DNA of 64,000 bases from Diphasiastrum complanatum (Eukaryota > Streptophyta > Lycopodiopsida > Lycopodiales > Lycopodiaceae): NCBI GenBank assembly GCA_029204225.1, contig CM055104.1, positions 26,575,253 through 26,639,252 of the forward strand, written 5' to 3'. Below the pieces are notes generated by a model that was not told where the DNA came from, did not search any database, and saw only the letters and a program-made list of their open reading frames with translations. Below, one piece after another: positions 1-9,052 of this stretch. A program made the translations under genes and the position numbers. Each line of letters opens with the position of its first letter. The stretch's first letter is position 1.

Positions 1-12
1 AAAAAAAAAAAA

Positions 13-265
13 ATTGTGAAGGTGTAAATCATGCAAGCCTATCGACATGCTTTCTTTGTAGCTAACACATGTTCGGACTACCAACAAGCGGTTTTTGGAT
101 AGGTTGTGTAATGCTTCATTGGCAAAATTGGAGCGACTTAGCTTCATCCATATGTTCTGTGGTTGCGATCCATTAATAAGATAATAAGATATCTACAAGC
201 ATCACCACATCTTAACCACACACCAATTGAAAAGACATTTGGCTAGTTTTGACTTTATTTGAAGT
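13..265 (-). pseudogene. Ty3-gypsy integrase C-terminal relic (left arm of inverted repeat)
   Basis: Read on the minus strand, this segment repeats the integrase tail at about 10773-11016 (+), including the AWHD-type motif and the block before it. It is a fragment of a Ty3-gypsy polyprotein with no catalytic core, and it contains stops. It is joined directly to the Ulp1-like relic at about 266; the right arm has about 740 extra bases at that joint, so this arm looks like a deletion derivative. The window edge cuts it. Confidence 0.6.
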
Positions 266-266
266 T

Positions 267-990
267 TGTTTGGATATGAAAAATAGACGGGCTTCTATTG
301 ATAGAGTCTGGGGTCCAACTCTTGCAATTTGATATTGCAAGGGATTCTTACCGAGAATTTTTGGTTCTCAGCAATTTTTTGTTTCAGGTGCTTAAGGAGA
401 ATAACGACAGCTTGGCAGTGTGTCTGTTTAGTGGATACACACCACTAACCAGATACTTGCTTGTGCCATATCATAACAAGTAAGACAATTCATATGCTTT
501 TTGCTATTAATAGCTTTATCATTAGCATTATCATTGGAAATATTCCTCAGAATTGCAGCTAATGGACTCTCTATTTTATTTTGCAGTGAGCACTGGAGCT
601 TAAACATGATCTCTATCAAGAGATCTGTAGATAATAATATCAAATTTTTTGTGTAAAGATGAATTTGGCTAGAAATACACATAAGGATATTGACTTGATC
701 CTACCAACTATATGTGAATACATTCCAAACTAGAAAGCGAAGAAAGTTGAATAAAAGATCTATAGTTTTGGAGGTCAATCCTATCCATCTCATCAACAAT
801 CTAAAATCAACATTTTAATGTATTCTATTCATTGTTTGGTTTTCCTTCATTGATGTCTTGTGTGCTAAACTTTTTTGCAGTCACCCCTATAAAATGAGTC
901 ATTTAGTTGTGGGTGGTACACTTTGCAAAATGCAAAGTTATTTTTTGAGTGGTTCATCCTTCAACAGGATGTTGATATTTCAAAGGTAAT
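267..990 (+). pseudogene. Ulp1/C48-like cysteine protease relic, copy 1
   Basis: Several short open blocks separated by intron-like DNA resemble the Ulp1 (C48, SUMO-protease-like) fold. They are a helical lead-in with LLQFDIARDSY (about 315-350), a strand ending LLVPYHN before a GTAAGA donor at about 481, EHWSLN after a TTTTGCAG acceptor (about 586-605, candidate catalytic His), RNTHKDIDLI (about 665-700), and SCGWYT (about 911-928, candidate catalytic Cys), followed by LFFEWFIL. A TAA lies just upstream of the Cys block and another ends the His exon. The last exon, present in the right-arm copy (9056-9233), is missing because homology stops at about 1087. Ulp1-like genes are often carried by plant Mutator and CACTA elements; I see neither transposase here. 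The family call is by motif reading only. Confidence 0.55.
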
Positions 991-1087
991 TTATTCTATT
1001 TATTCTTAGTTTTGGAATCGTGATTGATTTTTCAACTCTAGAAATTTTCTAACCGTAACTAATACATGAATATTCTTTCTTGCAGAA

Positions 1088-1621
1088 CCACACCCTGCTA
1101 TACGGCCTGAGGATAGAGAATGAGGTCAATATCACTTTGGTTTCATTTAGATCATAAACACTCAATACAGATGTGTAGTAGCTTGAGATTTGCCAATGAG
1201 CTCCAAAATGTTTCTAAGTCCTCACTATGGGAGGATGGCATACATACCAAAAGAGTCTTCCTTTGTAAAGTTAGGTGAATTTCCAGCATGTAATAAAAAA
1301 GTTAACTTGGCTTTCTTGTCCTAATTTGCCACTCTAGTCTCATTCCTAGAGTCATGCCAAGTAAGTGGCTAGTTGGTCAATTTTCATCATAAATCTAGGA
1401 TGTAGGTCCTATAAAGTAGGAATCACTACCAAATTGACTTGACCAACTCTTTATAATTGATCTAACCTACGCTAGGATAGGTTTCCCACATGGCTCTGGG
1501 ACCCACTTATGTACATAATTTACATTATTCTGCATGGCTAGATTTGCCAACATTGGCAATTTTCACACCTTTTTCTATCACTTCTATAAGATAAATATGT
1601 AATGATAATTACTTAATTGAA
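1088..1621. other. No recognisable gene
   Basis: AT-rich sequence past the end of the left inverted-repeat arm. I see no coding block, only scattered stops on both strands. It may be flank of the copia fragment that follows. Confidence 0.5.
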
Positions 1622-1797
1622 ACAAAAATCTTTATTGTATGAATAAGGTCTGCATCATTGTTTGTAATGATCATAAGATCATCTACATATAGTACAACTA
1701 AAATTGTCTGTAATCACAAAATCAGCCACATATAATACAACTAAAATTGTCTGTAATCACAAAATCATCTACATATGTTACAACTAGAATGATGTTA
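1622..1797 (-). pseudogene. Ty1-copia reverse-transcriptase fragment (YVDD box) with internal tandem copies
   Basis: On the minus strand the sequence reads LYVDDLMIITNNDADLI, the YVDD catalytic box and following strand of a copia reverse transcriptase. The 40-43 bp that encode the box are present about 2.6 times in tandem (1681-1720, 1721-1763, 1764-1790). This yields a second copy reading YVAD and a third reading YVDD. No other RT motif is preserved next to it, so it is a small relic. Confidence 0.7.
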
Positions 1798-2240
1798 GAG
1801 TCACAAGAGAAATGCTAAATCTGCAAGCTCCAAGATGGTTCTCCAACTCCAAGCTAGGATGCCTCCACCTGCAAGTAAGAATCTGCAAGCCTCCAAGGAT
1901 CTCTCCTCCACCTGTGTCCCTACTCTTAAACACAAAGGAAGATAACAAGCTTGCCTCAAGTATTCACCACCCAACCATAGCTAGATCCAAGCTCGAAGCA
2001 AGACCTATCTAGCACCCCCTTGCTAACCACAAACAAATCACAAGTATATCACAACAATCCATAGCTTACTCAAGATCCAAACCCTTAGCATACTACACAC
2101 AAGAATTACTCTACACACTAGTAGCCACAGTAGAGCATAAGCAAGGTAAGCAAAAGAGATCTCTCTCCCTCCCAATGGGCGCCCTACTCCTCTTATATAA
2201 ATGGCATTTAGTTCTCTCCAATACATTATGGAGTTCCATG
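1798..2240. other. Unassigned spacer
   Basis: This stretch contains pyrimidine-rich text with repeated CTCCAAG/CTGCAAG words (about 1812-1915) and no supported coding sequence. A TATATAAATGG element at about 2194 could be an LTR promoter relic, but no transcript can be argued. Confidence 0.35.
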
Positions 2241-2683
2241 TTATGCAATAAATGTTACAACTAGCTAAAGATAGCATAAGAAGTGCCCAAGACAGGGCAA
2301 GGCACTATGCTAATCTATCTCAAAAGCACAAGGTATTCATGGTCAACGACTGGGTGTTTTTGAGAGTCCCTAGTCACTCTAGGGGCTTGAAAACTGGTAA
2401 GTGTGCAAAGTTGGCGCCTAGGTATTGCGGTCCTTTTAAGATTATCCAAGTGATAAACAAGGTCGCATACAAACTAGACCTTCCAGCTAATGTTGAAATT
2501 CATTCTATTTTCCACGTTAGTAAGTTAGAACCCTCGTATAGCCAGCAGAGGACTCTACGGAGTAGAGTGCTTCGGGAATTTTTAGTCAGGTGGAGGGGCA
2601 AATCAGAAGAGGAGGATACCTAGGAAAAGGAGGCTGATCTTCAGAAGAATTTTCCAAATTTTTTCCTACAAGGAAAAATTTAA
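2241..2683 (+). pseudogene. Ty3-gypsy chromovirus integrase C-terminus with chromodomain
   Basis: The frame from 2252 encodes the end of a chromovirus polyprotein. The [10 protein letters not shown] helix comes first, then the [20 protein letters not shown] strand region, a GPFKII block and an IFHVSKLEP block, followed by a chromodomain start ([14 protein letters not shown]). At 2621-2623 a TAG stands where chromodomains have their conserved Trp, and the same frame then reads EKEADLQKNFPNF to a stop at 2681. The upstream RT, RNase H and integrase core are absent. A purine tract and an LTR-like TGTTACATACC follow at once, fitting the true 3' end of a pol gene. Confidence 0.85.
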
Positions 2684-2687
2684 GTTT

Positions 2688-2699
2688 AGGGGGAAGGAA
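2688..2699 (+). other. Polypurine tract
   Basis: AGGGGGAAGGAA lies immediately before TGTTACATACC and after the pol stop at 2681. This is the standard place of the plus-strand primer of an LTR retrotransposon. Confidence 0.7.
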
Positions 2700-3180
2700 T
2701 GTTACATACCTATGTAACTAGCAGTACTTTAGACCCCTATTAGTCCATTTAGTGTTGGGGGCTACATGGCAAGGTACCCTTAGGATTAAGGGTATGTGCC
2801 CTTGGATAAGGGCAGGCAAGTGACTATACCTTAGTCAGAGGTATGGAGTCATGAGACCCTTGGATAAGGGTTACTCTTAGGATTAAGGGTAGGTGCCTTA
2901 GATAAACGTACTAATGTCCTTGATTAAGGGCAGGTAGGTGTCTATGCCTTGGATGGAGGTATGGAACCTAGAAAGGGCTTAGAAAGTCATTGGATGACTA
3001 TATTTCTAAACCTTGGGCCTCAACCTTGAACCATATCACTTTATTGGTCTTGGACCAAAGTATACAAGCACAACTTGGGCGAATAGCAGTAAGTGACCTA
3101 AGCCGCTTAGGTTATGGATCTTCTCTATTATGGATTTATCTTTCACCATGAGAATGAACAATATTAGGAAAATCTAGTTT
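2700..3180 (+). repeat. LTR (3') of the gypsy element, with internal duplication
   Basis: It begins TGTTACATACC right after the polypurine tract. Inside, a block starting AGGATTAAGGGTA occurs at about 2781 and again at about 2880, each followed by TTGGATAAGGGCAGG-like and GGTATGG words. The LTR therefore holds a degenerate internal repeat of about 100 bp. The 3' end is uncertain; a 76-bp sequence at 3099-3174 recurs at 12851. Confidence 0.55.
3099..3174. repeat. 76-bp dispersed repeat, copy 1
   Basis: It matches 12851-12926 in the same orientation with one difference seen (ATTAGG against ATCAGG). Its start overlaps a palindrome, CCTAAGCCGCTTAGG, at 3097-3111. Confidence 0.85.
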
Positions 3181-4380
3181 TAAGCTTCTAAATCCTAAAC
3201 AAACATCTCATTTAAGTTGGAAATATGGAGACTACATAAAATACTATATACTCTCTAATGGATAAGGGAAAAAATGTTAATTGCAAGTTTGATGATCTAC
3301 AATTGCAATAAGACCAAATCTCACACTCCTTTGTTTGAAATCAATGACGAATGAATGAATAATCACACAATGTGGTTTGGACAAATTTATAGCTTGTAGA
3401 GGCCCCTAGTAGATAATCATTCTATATCTTGGCCATCAATCTATATCTCCAAATCTCAAAGGTCAGATTTGGGTCCAATTCAAAAGATAACCCCTAAAAA
3501 GTCCAAACAGATCATGGGGCCTTTAAACTTAACTTTGTATTTTCAAATTGCAATAAATCACAATAAGCTATTGCAAAGCCTTTTCAATGTGCTTCTTTGG
3601 CACAAAGTACAATTGTACCAAATACAAATTTTACATGAGATTTACATAGTATGATATAATTCTTTGTATCTATCATTTATATGAAGATATTTTTGCTCTC
3701 CATCACTCGTATTTGTAGACTGTTATATATGGTCTAATGCTTCCAACTTAGTATAGTTATTTGTAGAAACATTAGACTGCCTTGTTTCAGTGCATGATGG
3801 TCTACACCTCAGACACTACTTCAGCTCTATGTTTTGATTTATTTACTTAGTGACTTTACAATTTCTCCAGATATAATGATAAAAATAGAATGAACAATGT
3901 AGATGAGAGAGAGAAGAGAGAAGCGAGAGGCAGAGAGTAGAGAGATACGTAGCGAAAAAGATATAATCACATTCAAGCACTATGAGCTATGAATGAAAGT
4001 CTGCCAACGAGCAGAACATAGCGTATTCGTAGAGAGGAGTGACAGGCCGCCAACGAGCGAGACACTGATCAACTCACTTATAACGAAAATACAAAATGCA
4101 ATTGTTCTCTTCTCTCGATTTCTCGTCATTCGTGTTGTTTTTTTGATAGAATGATTTTATGTCCATGTTCCGCAAGTAGCCAATTAGGCAACAAAAGCAA
4201 GGTGAAGACAAGATCAAGGGTCTTCTTGATAAACCAGAAGAAAGGTGAAAATTTTTTTTGGGCAACTAGTGATCGGTTATATACAATGCTATTTGTGCAA
4301 TGCCCTATAGATGTCATTTCGCAGAATTGAGTTTGTAGCTAGCTTGTCACATGGTCTACAACTCTACCGATATTTACGAC
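3181..4380. other. Non-coding spacer; 4225-4380 is homologous to the upstream flanks of gene copies B and C
   Basis: I find no gene. A purine-rich GAGAGA tract lies at about 3905-3950. From about 4225 the sequence matches, with gaps, the region upstream of copy C (down to about 52215 on the other strand). From about 4310 it also matches the region upstream of copy B (13880-13950), for example the shared CTAGCTTGTCACATGGTCTA. This marks the 5' limit of the duplicated segments. Confidence 0.6.
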
Positions 4381-4692
4381 AACGTAGAATCATTTATCAA
4401 ATTTTTACAAAGGAAATGGTGGTGCCTCACAAAACGTAATATGTGGGGCAAATTTTTTTATGACAAATTTTTTTGTAGGCACCTTTCGGCGTTCGAAAGG
4501 TGTACGTAAAAAAATTTGTCATAATTTTACACGCACCTTTTACCCTGAAGGTGCATGTAAATCTAAAAAACAAAAAGAAAAAAAAGATGTGAAAAATAAA
4601 TTCACGCGAAACGGAAGGCCTCCACCCTTGGGCGCATCACCTTCCCGGGCGGAAGGGCCTCGGAGCGGCCCTCCCCTCCCCCCAAAAAAAAA
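4381..4692. mobile_element. Hairpin-rich insertion of about 300 bp upstream of gene copy A
   Basis: Copies A and C are alignable on both sides of this stretch. In C, ACGACAAC runs straight into an A-tract and the CTTAA(A/G)TCTCAAAATTGCTC block, whereas A has about 300 extra bases. The insert contains a long hairpin at 4460-4522 (two 29-nt arms with about four mismatches, 5-nt loop). A second, smaller hairpin at about 4523-4563 is built from the same GGTGCATGTAA-type word. It is followed by a GC-rich tail with CCCGGGCGG. I saw no transposase and no clear target-site duplication; MITE-like is an inference. Confidence 0.55.
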
Positions 4693-4729
4693 AACTTAAG
4701 TCTCAAAATTGCTCGCGCTTTTCAATTCG

Positions 4730-4736
4730 CACGTGG
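4730..4736 (+). promoter_or_regulatory. G-box/ABRE-like CACGTGG upstream of copy A
   Basis: CACGTGG lies about 450 bp before the copy A start codon and is conserved at 52034-52040 (reverse strand) before copy C. In plants this core binds bZIP and bHLH factors. The conserved block continues through a pyrimidine-rich leader with a CCTCG pentamer array (about 4810-4840; 51908-51935 in C). It is missing from copy B. Confidence 0.5.
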
Positions 4737-5181
4737 TTTAATGTAACTCAAATAAAATACTCCTGCTCATTTTATTTCTCACTCCTCTCGCGTTGCCTCA
4801 CTCCTCTGCTCTCCTCTCGCCTCGCCTCGCCTCGCCTCGCATCATCATCGTCCGGAATCGGAGCGGAGCTGAATAGCGTTTGGATCAAGCCAAAGACAAA
4901 GACAAAGAGGAGAGCATACCCTCCCTCACCAAGCCATATCATCATCGTCATCAGATGCATTTCTTTAAGTAGCCATCCATTTCTTCTCCTCCTGCTACTG
5001 CTGGAGTCAAGCGGATGAAACTTTATTTCAGGTGGCAGGAATACAAGTCTGCCTGTTGGTGGGAAAGTAATCAGCTCACTTCGCCTGCTGCTTCTCTCTA
5101 TATCGGTACAGACAGATAGACAATATACTCTTATCAAGAAGAAGCACTGCAATCATTTGTACATCCACATCCACACCCATC

Positions 5182-6276
5182 ATGCAAATTGATGTGTCAA
5201 CAGTACTCAAGAAAAATTCAGATCCTATTGTCGGACAGGTTAAAGAGCAAGAGTTTAGCATGAGTGAGAATATGTCTGGCAAAGCCCCTTGTCCTGACTG
5301 CGATCAGGAGGTGTATGTGAAGCAAAAGCATGCAACGGGAAAACAGGAAAGCCCTAGAGGTTCGCATGCAGAGCTGATCGACTTCAATCTTCAAGCTCGA
5401 TTGCACGAAAATCAAAGCTCATCTGGATTGTCACCAAGAGGCATCAGCAGTTTTTCTTATACACAACTGATTTTTAATGGCAAAAATGACACAAATCCTC
5501 CTGATGAATGTAGCTGCAATATGGATGGTAGCCTCAGAGGCCGGCCTGTCCACAAAGCTGATAGTCTTCTCGGTCCGGAAAAGAAAAGGGTTCCACATCA
5601 CCTGGTTTTAGATCCCGCATCCAAATTATCAAGGTGCAATGCAGAGAAGACGAATTTCTTGGACGAATTGGCTTTCCGCTGTACTACATCAGGGCAGAAA
5701 GATGATAAGAAGTCTAGCACAGAATGCAGCTGCAATGTGGATATTGGTGGCAATAAGGGACACGCTTCCTTGAGATCAGAATTACTCTCCGCCAAAATCC
5801 CAAAAGGGGATTCTTCTGATTTATTTAACCTGCATGCAGTTACGTTCAACTTAAAAAACTGCAAGAACTTGAAACGCAGTAAGAGTGGCAGCTGGAGCAG
5901 CAGCGACGCAGAGAGCAAGAGATGTAAGCATACCGTTGGTAAGGCATACATCATTAATCTCATCACTGGAGCTTGTGATGAAATAAGGGATGCTGAGGCA
6001 ACCACAGTATCAAACCTCGCTAAAGCAAAACAGCGCCTTCAAACTTCTTTTGGCACTTGTTCTTCAGAATCTACAAAAATCTTGGGGCATGGTCATCATC
6101 ATGCGTTGAACAGTATCATGCAGCTGCCAATATTGAATTCGCTTCCGGATGGCGTCGGCAGCAATCTGTATAAGAAGAATGATAGCTTCACTGGTTCTCC
6201 CTGTTGTTCTTCTTCTGCAGCAGCAGCAGCAAACACACCATATGAACATTGTTATGGAGGATGGCTCTCAGGGTGA
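5182..6276 (+). CDS. Unrecognised Cys/Ser-rich protein, copy A (apparently intact, 364 aa)
   Basis: This is the longest uninterrupted plausible host ORF in the window, and its frame is supported by two diverged paralogues (14272-15255 and 50479-51569). The start is the ATG of MQIDVSTVLK because it is the only start shared by all three. Visible features are CPDC (residues 37-40), two ECSC motifs (109-112 and 181-184), a basic Ser-rich stretch at 228-250 (KRSKSGSW...SKRCKH, possible nuclear signal), a likely helix at about 264-290 with KAKQRLQ, HGHHHA near 312, and a Ser/Ala run before the C-terminus GGWLSG. I recognise no domain, signal peptide or membrane segment. The paired CxC motifs could bind metal, which is speculation. 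It could also be a first exon of a longer gene, since no splice site was tested. Confidence 0.6.
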   Translation: MQIDVSTVLKKNSDPIVGQVKEQEFSMSENMSGKAPCPDCDQEVYVKQKHATGKQESPRGSHAELIDFNLQARLHENQSSSGLSPRGISSFSYTQLIFNGKNDTNPPDECSCNMDGSLRGRPVHKADSLLGPEKKRVPHHLVLDPASKLSRCNAEKTNFLDELAFRCTTSGQKDDKKSSTECSCNVDIGGNKGHASLRSELLSAKIPKGDSSDLFNLHAVTFNLKNCKNLKRSKSGSWSSSDAESKRCKHTVGKAYIINLITGACDEIRDAEATTVSNLAKAKQRLQTSFGTCSSESTKILGHGHHHALNSIMQLPILNSLPDGVGSNLYKKNDSFTGSPCCSSSAAAAANTPYEHCYGGWLSG

Positions 6277-6597
6277 AAGGCAATGTAGTACCTTACCACC
6301 ATCATCATAGGTGGCAATTTTTGGAAATTGAGCTGAGCTCATGTTTTTTTTCAATGAAAGGAGCTTTGGTGTGAAGTCTGACTCTCAAAGTGTAAGGATG
6401 TGAATTTTAGATGCATAAAGAGCTCACATGGAAACACTTATCAAATTGCACAAGTGCTTGTAACAAACATCATACACAAAAAATACAACTTATGTAATAA
6501 CATCACATCATTCATTCATTCATTCACACATGCAAAACATTGATGAGGACCTCTCTTTGTTGGTTTCATAACAAATCTTACAAAAAAATTCTTTCAA
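6277..6597 (+). other. 3' flank of copy A conserved in copies B (part) and C
   Basis: Sequence after the stop is nearly the same in copy C (50150-50478, reverse strand) to about 6597, and in copy B to about 15537. The shared part includes CATCATCATAGGTGGCAAT and an ATTCATTCATTC run. It is probably 3' UTR plus flank carried along in the duplication. Confidence 0.6.
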
Positions 6598-7330
6598 ACC
6601 TAAAATTTTGAATTTTAATAACTAAAAGAAAATTCATTTAAATATGCCAGTGCCATTACTAGGTGCGGTAGCCTGTAGGTAATATAACCGTTATACTAAA
6701 AGTTCCATGTGGCATCTAGTGATGAAGATCAACAAGCCTAGGTCATCAATTATAGAGAGAGATTGATTGACTTTGTAATCCAAAAGAGCGATTGCATTCA
6801 ACAGAGGCATCATTTCTCATAAAAAATAATGATTAGTTTTACTAACATAAAATGACCAATAAAGGTTCATTTCTAAAAATCAAACGCTAAACAAATGGAA
6901 GTGCAATTAAACCGTGGATTGTGACTATAGAAATGTTAACTTATCATTGAACTCAATAGTGTGATGCTGGCAAAAGCGATTATAAACTTCCTTGAAAGTA
7001 ACAGATCTTTAAAACCATCCATAGTTATCAAATATCAGCTAAAATATAGTAGAAAAACGTGGACATAAACTCCTATTGCTAAGTGAAATATCATACCAAC
7101 AATTTGTGTGGCTTTGGTGCATCAACAATAGGTCAATTTATGTGTGTGTGTGTACTAATTGATATGCGGCACTAAACACTTTTTAGAGAATTATGCAAAC
7201 ATCATTCAAAGAATATTTGAATATATTCTTGAAGATCTGCTTGAATGATCTTTGTATTCATGGTCTTCAATGAGGAGCATTTATCTCATTTAGAAAAGTA
7301 TTTTCTCAATGTCACAAATTTTAAATACGC
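6598..7330. other. No recognisable feature
   Basis: AT-rich sequence with a short TG run at about 7141-7153. I see no coding evidence on either strand. Confidence 0.5.
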
Positions 7331-7790
7331 TGGAACCCTGAAAAGTGTCGAATTTGGATTGCACATGGTCTAATTTCGGGCCATCTTATACCTCGATATG
7401 GTATAGCAAACGATTTATCAAAAGTGCATATAATCATGGATCTTCCACCACCAAAGATGGTCCGAGAGGCATACATCTTTATGGGACATGCCAACTATTA
7501 TAGGAAATGCATATTGTTCTTTGCGGAATTGGCATGTCTTATATATAAACTTACAATTATTCTACTTTGGATAGAAAAAGCTTTGGAAGCCTCCCAAAAG
7601 CTGAAGGATGCACTGATTTCAGAACCCATCTTACGATTAACAAATTGGATGATTAAATTTCATGTGCCGCTAAAAATGGATCAAAGTATGCTATAGGAGA
7701 TGTATTGACCCAACCAAGTGAATGTAAGAAGGATTCTTCTGTCAGATTTTCCATTTGACAATTGAATGATGCTTACATAAGCTAGAGAAA
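7331..7790 (+). pseudogene. Ty3-gypsy reverse transcriptase / RNase H junction relic
   Basis: The frame around 7424-7696 has the order of motifs typical of the end of a gypsy RT. LISGHLIP comes upstream, then DLPPPKMVREAYIFMGHANYY (the G-h-x-x-YYR block with the fly/plant LPPP lead), a Trp-containing block, LKDALISEPIL, and then FHVPLKMDQS where RNase H begins. Past the stop at 7696 the sequence shifts frame and reads DVLTQPSECKKD. A homologous segment lies on the other strand at 59385-59760, so one family has left two scraps here. No active site is left in this piece. Confidence 0.8.
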
Positions 7791-7829
7791 TTCTAGGAGC
7801 TAAAAATAGCATGTTTTACATGATTTTTG

Positions 7830-8272
7830 GATCTTGAGATCTTGACCCCATATTAGGGTGGATCCAATGACCTATTAGGTTAGATGTTAGGGTTAGGGTA
7901 TGATAAGTTTAGAGGTGCCCTAATATGCTCAGTTCCGAGCTTGAAATGTATAAATGCTCTCCATCTAAATATGAAAACTATCAACATTGTCTTTGGGTGG
8001 CGAGTTATAGCTATTGGATGTGAGTGATTTTATGCATTAATTATTTGTTTTGGAAGGTACTGAAGTTGATTGCAGGTCTGAGAAGCTTGTTGCACTTTAC
8101 TTTAGTGTATTTGATCAAATCTATGCGCCTATTGTGGAGTTAAATGCCAAATTAGCTAGTTTTGGTAACTAGTCTTGATTCTAGCTCATAGTTTGGATCT
8201 AGATCTTTGATTTGTGCATCCTCCATCACTTTTAGGATTGTTTGGGATTTAATTTTCTGTAAAATTTTGTCA
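7830..8272 (+). repeat. LTR-like region ending in CA before a primer-binding site
   Basis: The sequence ends ...TTTTGTCA directly against TGGTATCAGAGCC, the normal join of a 5' LTR to its PBS. Its 5' limit is not defined; an AGGGTTAGGGTATGATAAG region lies near 7890-7912. It could be a solo or truncated LTR. Confidence 0.55.
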
Positions 8273-8285
8273 TGGTATCAGAGCC
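8273..8285 (+). other. Primer-binding site (initiator tRNA-Met type)
   Basis: TGGTATCAGAGCC is complementary to the 3' end of plant initiator tRNA-Met and is the usual PBS of copia and many gypsy elements. Confidence 0.8.
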
Positions 8286-8380
8286 TAATCAGAAGTGAGG
8301 TTTAGATTTGATTTTCTCAAGAGGAAGCAAGATCAAACATTGGACAAGAGGAGGAAGAGAGTTATCATGAGGACTCACTC

Positions 8381-8758
8381 ATGATGTCAACGAATAAAAC
8401 AAATAATAATATAGAATGCAGGACAAAAAGGTTGTCAACGATCTTCCATTATCATATTGAAAACCAAATGCTCAGTCTTACATTTACCTATCAGATATTC
8501 AAAAAAACTGATAGTACATGGCTAGCACTAGATCAATACTTCCAACTAAATGGTCACACAGACCTAAAGGAGAAAATCATCATACACAATGAAGAATTTT
8601 TTACTATGATTGAGGTGGAAGAGCATTGGATGCTTGATTTTATCAGAGCAGAGCTCACGCTATTACAAACCAATCTACCCACTTATTTCAGATGCATCAT
8701 CAACGGAAAACTCATAAGTACTCTATGTTTATTGTCATTTGAAAATAGTACACACTAA
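8381..8758 (+). CDS. Unrecognised ORF downstream of the PBS (125 codons)
   Basis: An open frame starts about 95 bp past the PBS, where gag would be expected. The product is not obviously gag-like: no zinc knuckle, and only weak blocks such as WLALDQYF. It may be a decayed gag N-terminus or chance. The final codons run into a 51-bp repeat shared with 50096-50146. Confidence 0.25.
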   Translation: MMSTNKTNNNIECRTKRLSTIFHYHIENQMLSLTFTYQIFKKTDSTWLALDQYFQLNGHTDLKEKIIIHNEEFFTMIEVEEHWMLDFIRAELTLLQTNLPTYFRCIINGKLISTLCLLSFENSTH

Positions 8759-8805
8759 AGGAAAATGACATAATTTGCAATGGCACATTCACTAATATTT
8801 GTCTT
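8755..8805. repeat. 51-bp identical repeat (other copy at 50096-50146)
   Basis: The two stretches read the same base for base, in the same orientation, although the sequences around them differ. The second copy sits just outside the boundary of gene segment C. Confidence 0.85.
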
Positions 8806-9052
8806 TTCACATATGCGAAAGAGATCGGAGCTGATAACGTGCTGCAAAGATCTACCTACAAAAATCACCATTGTGGAAGAGCAATAACTTAAAATACAAT
8901 TCAGTAAAATATGTGTATAGACTCTTTCATTCAATAAATGAAAGCCCAAATTGGACATTAGTACATGTATTTAGGGCTCCCAAATTCAATAAAATGGAGC
9001 TACATTTGATATCTACAAGTATATTTTCCTATCAATTCTATACATTCTAAAT

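Noticed and set aside
4772-5152. 126-codon minus-strand frame upstream of copy A
   Set aside because: It is antisense to a leader conserved with copy C, and the antisense frame is not conserved as protein beyond nucleotide similarity.
5598-6005. 135-codon minus-strand frame inside copy A (also in copy B)
   Set aside because: It is the shadow of the sense ORF; differences among copies fit the sense frame better.
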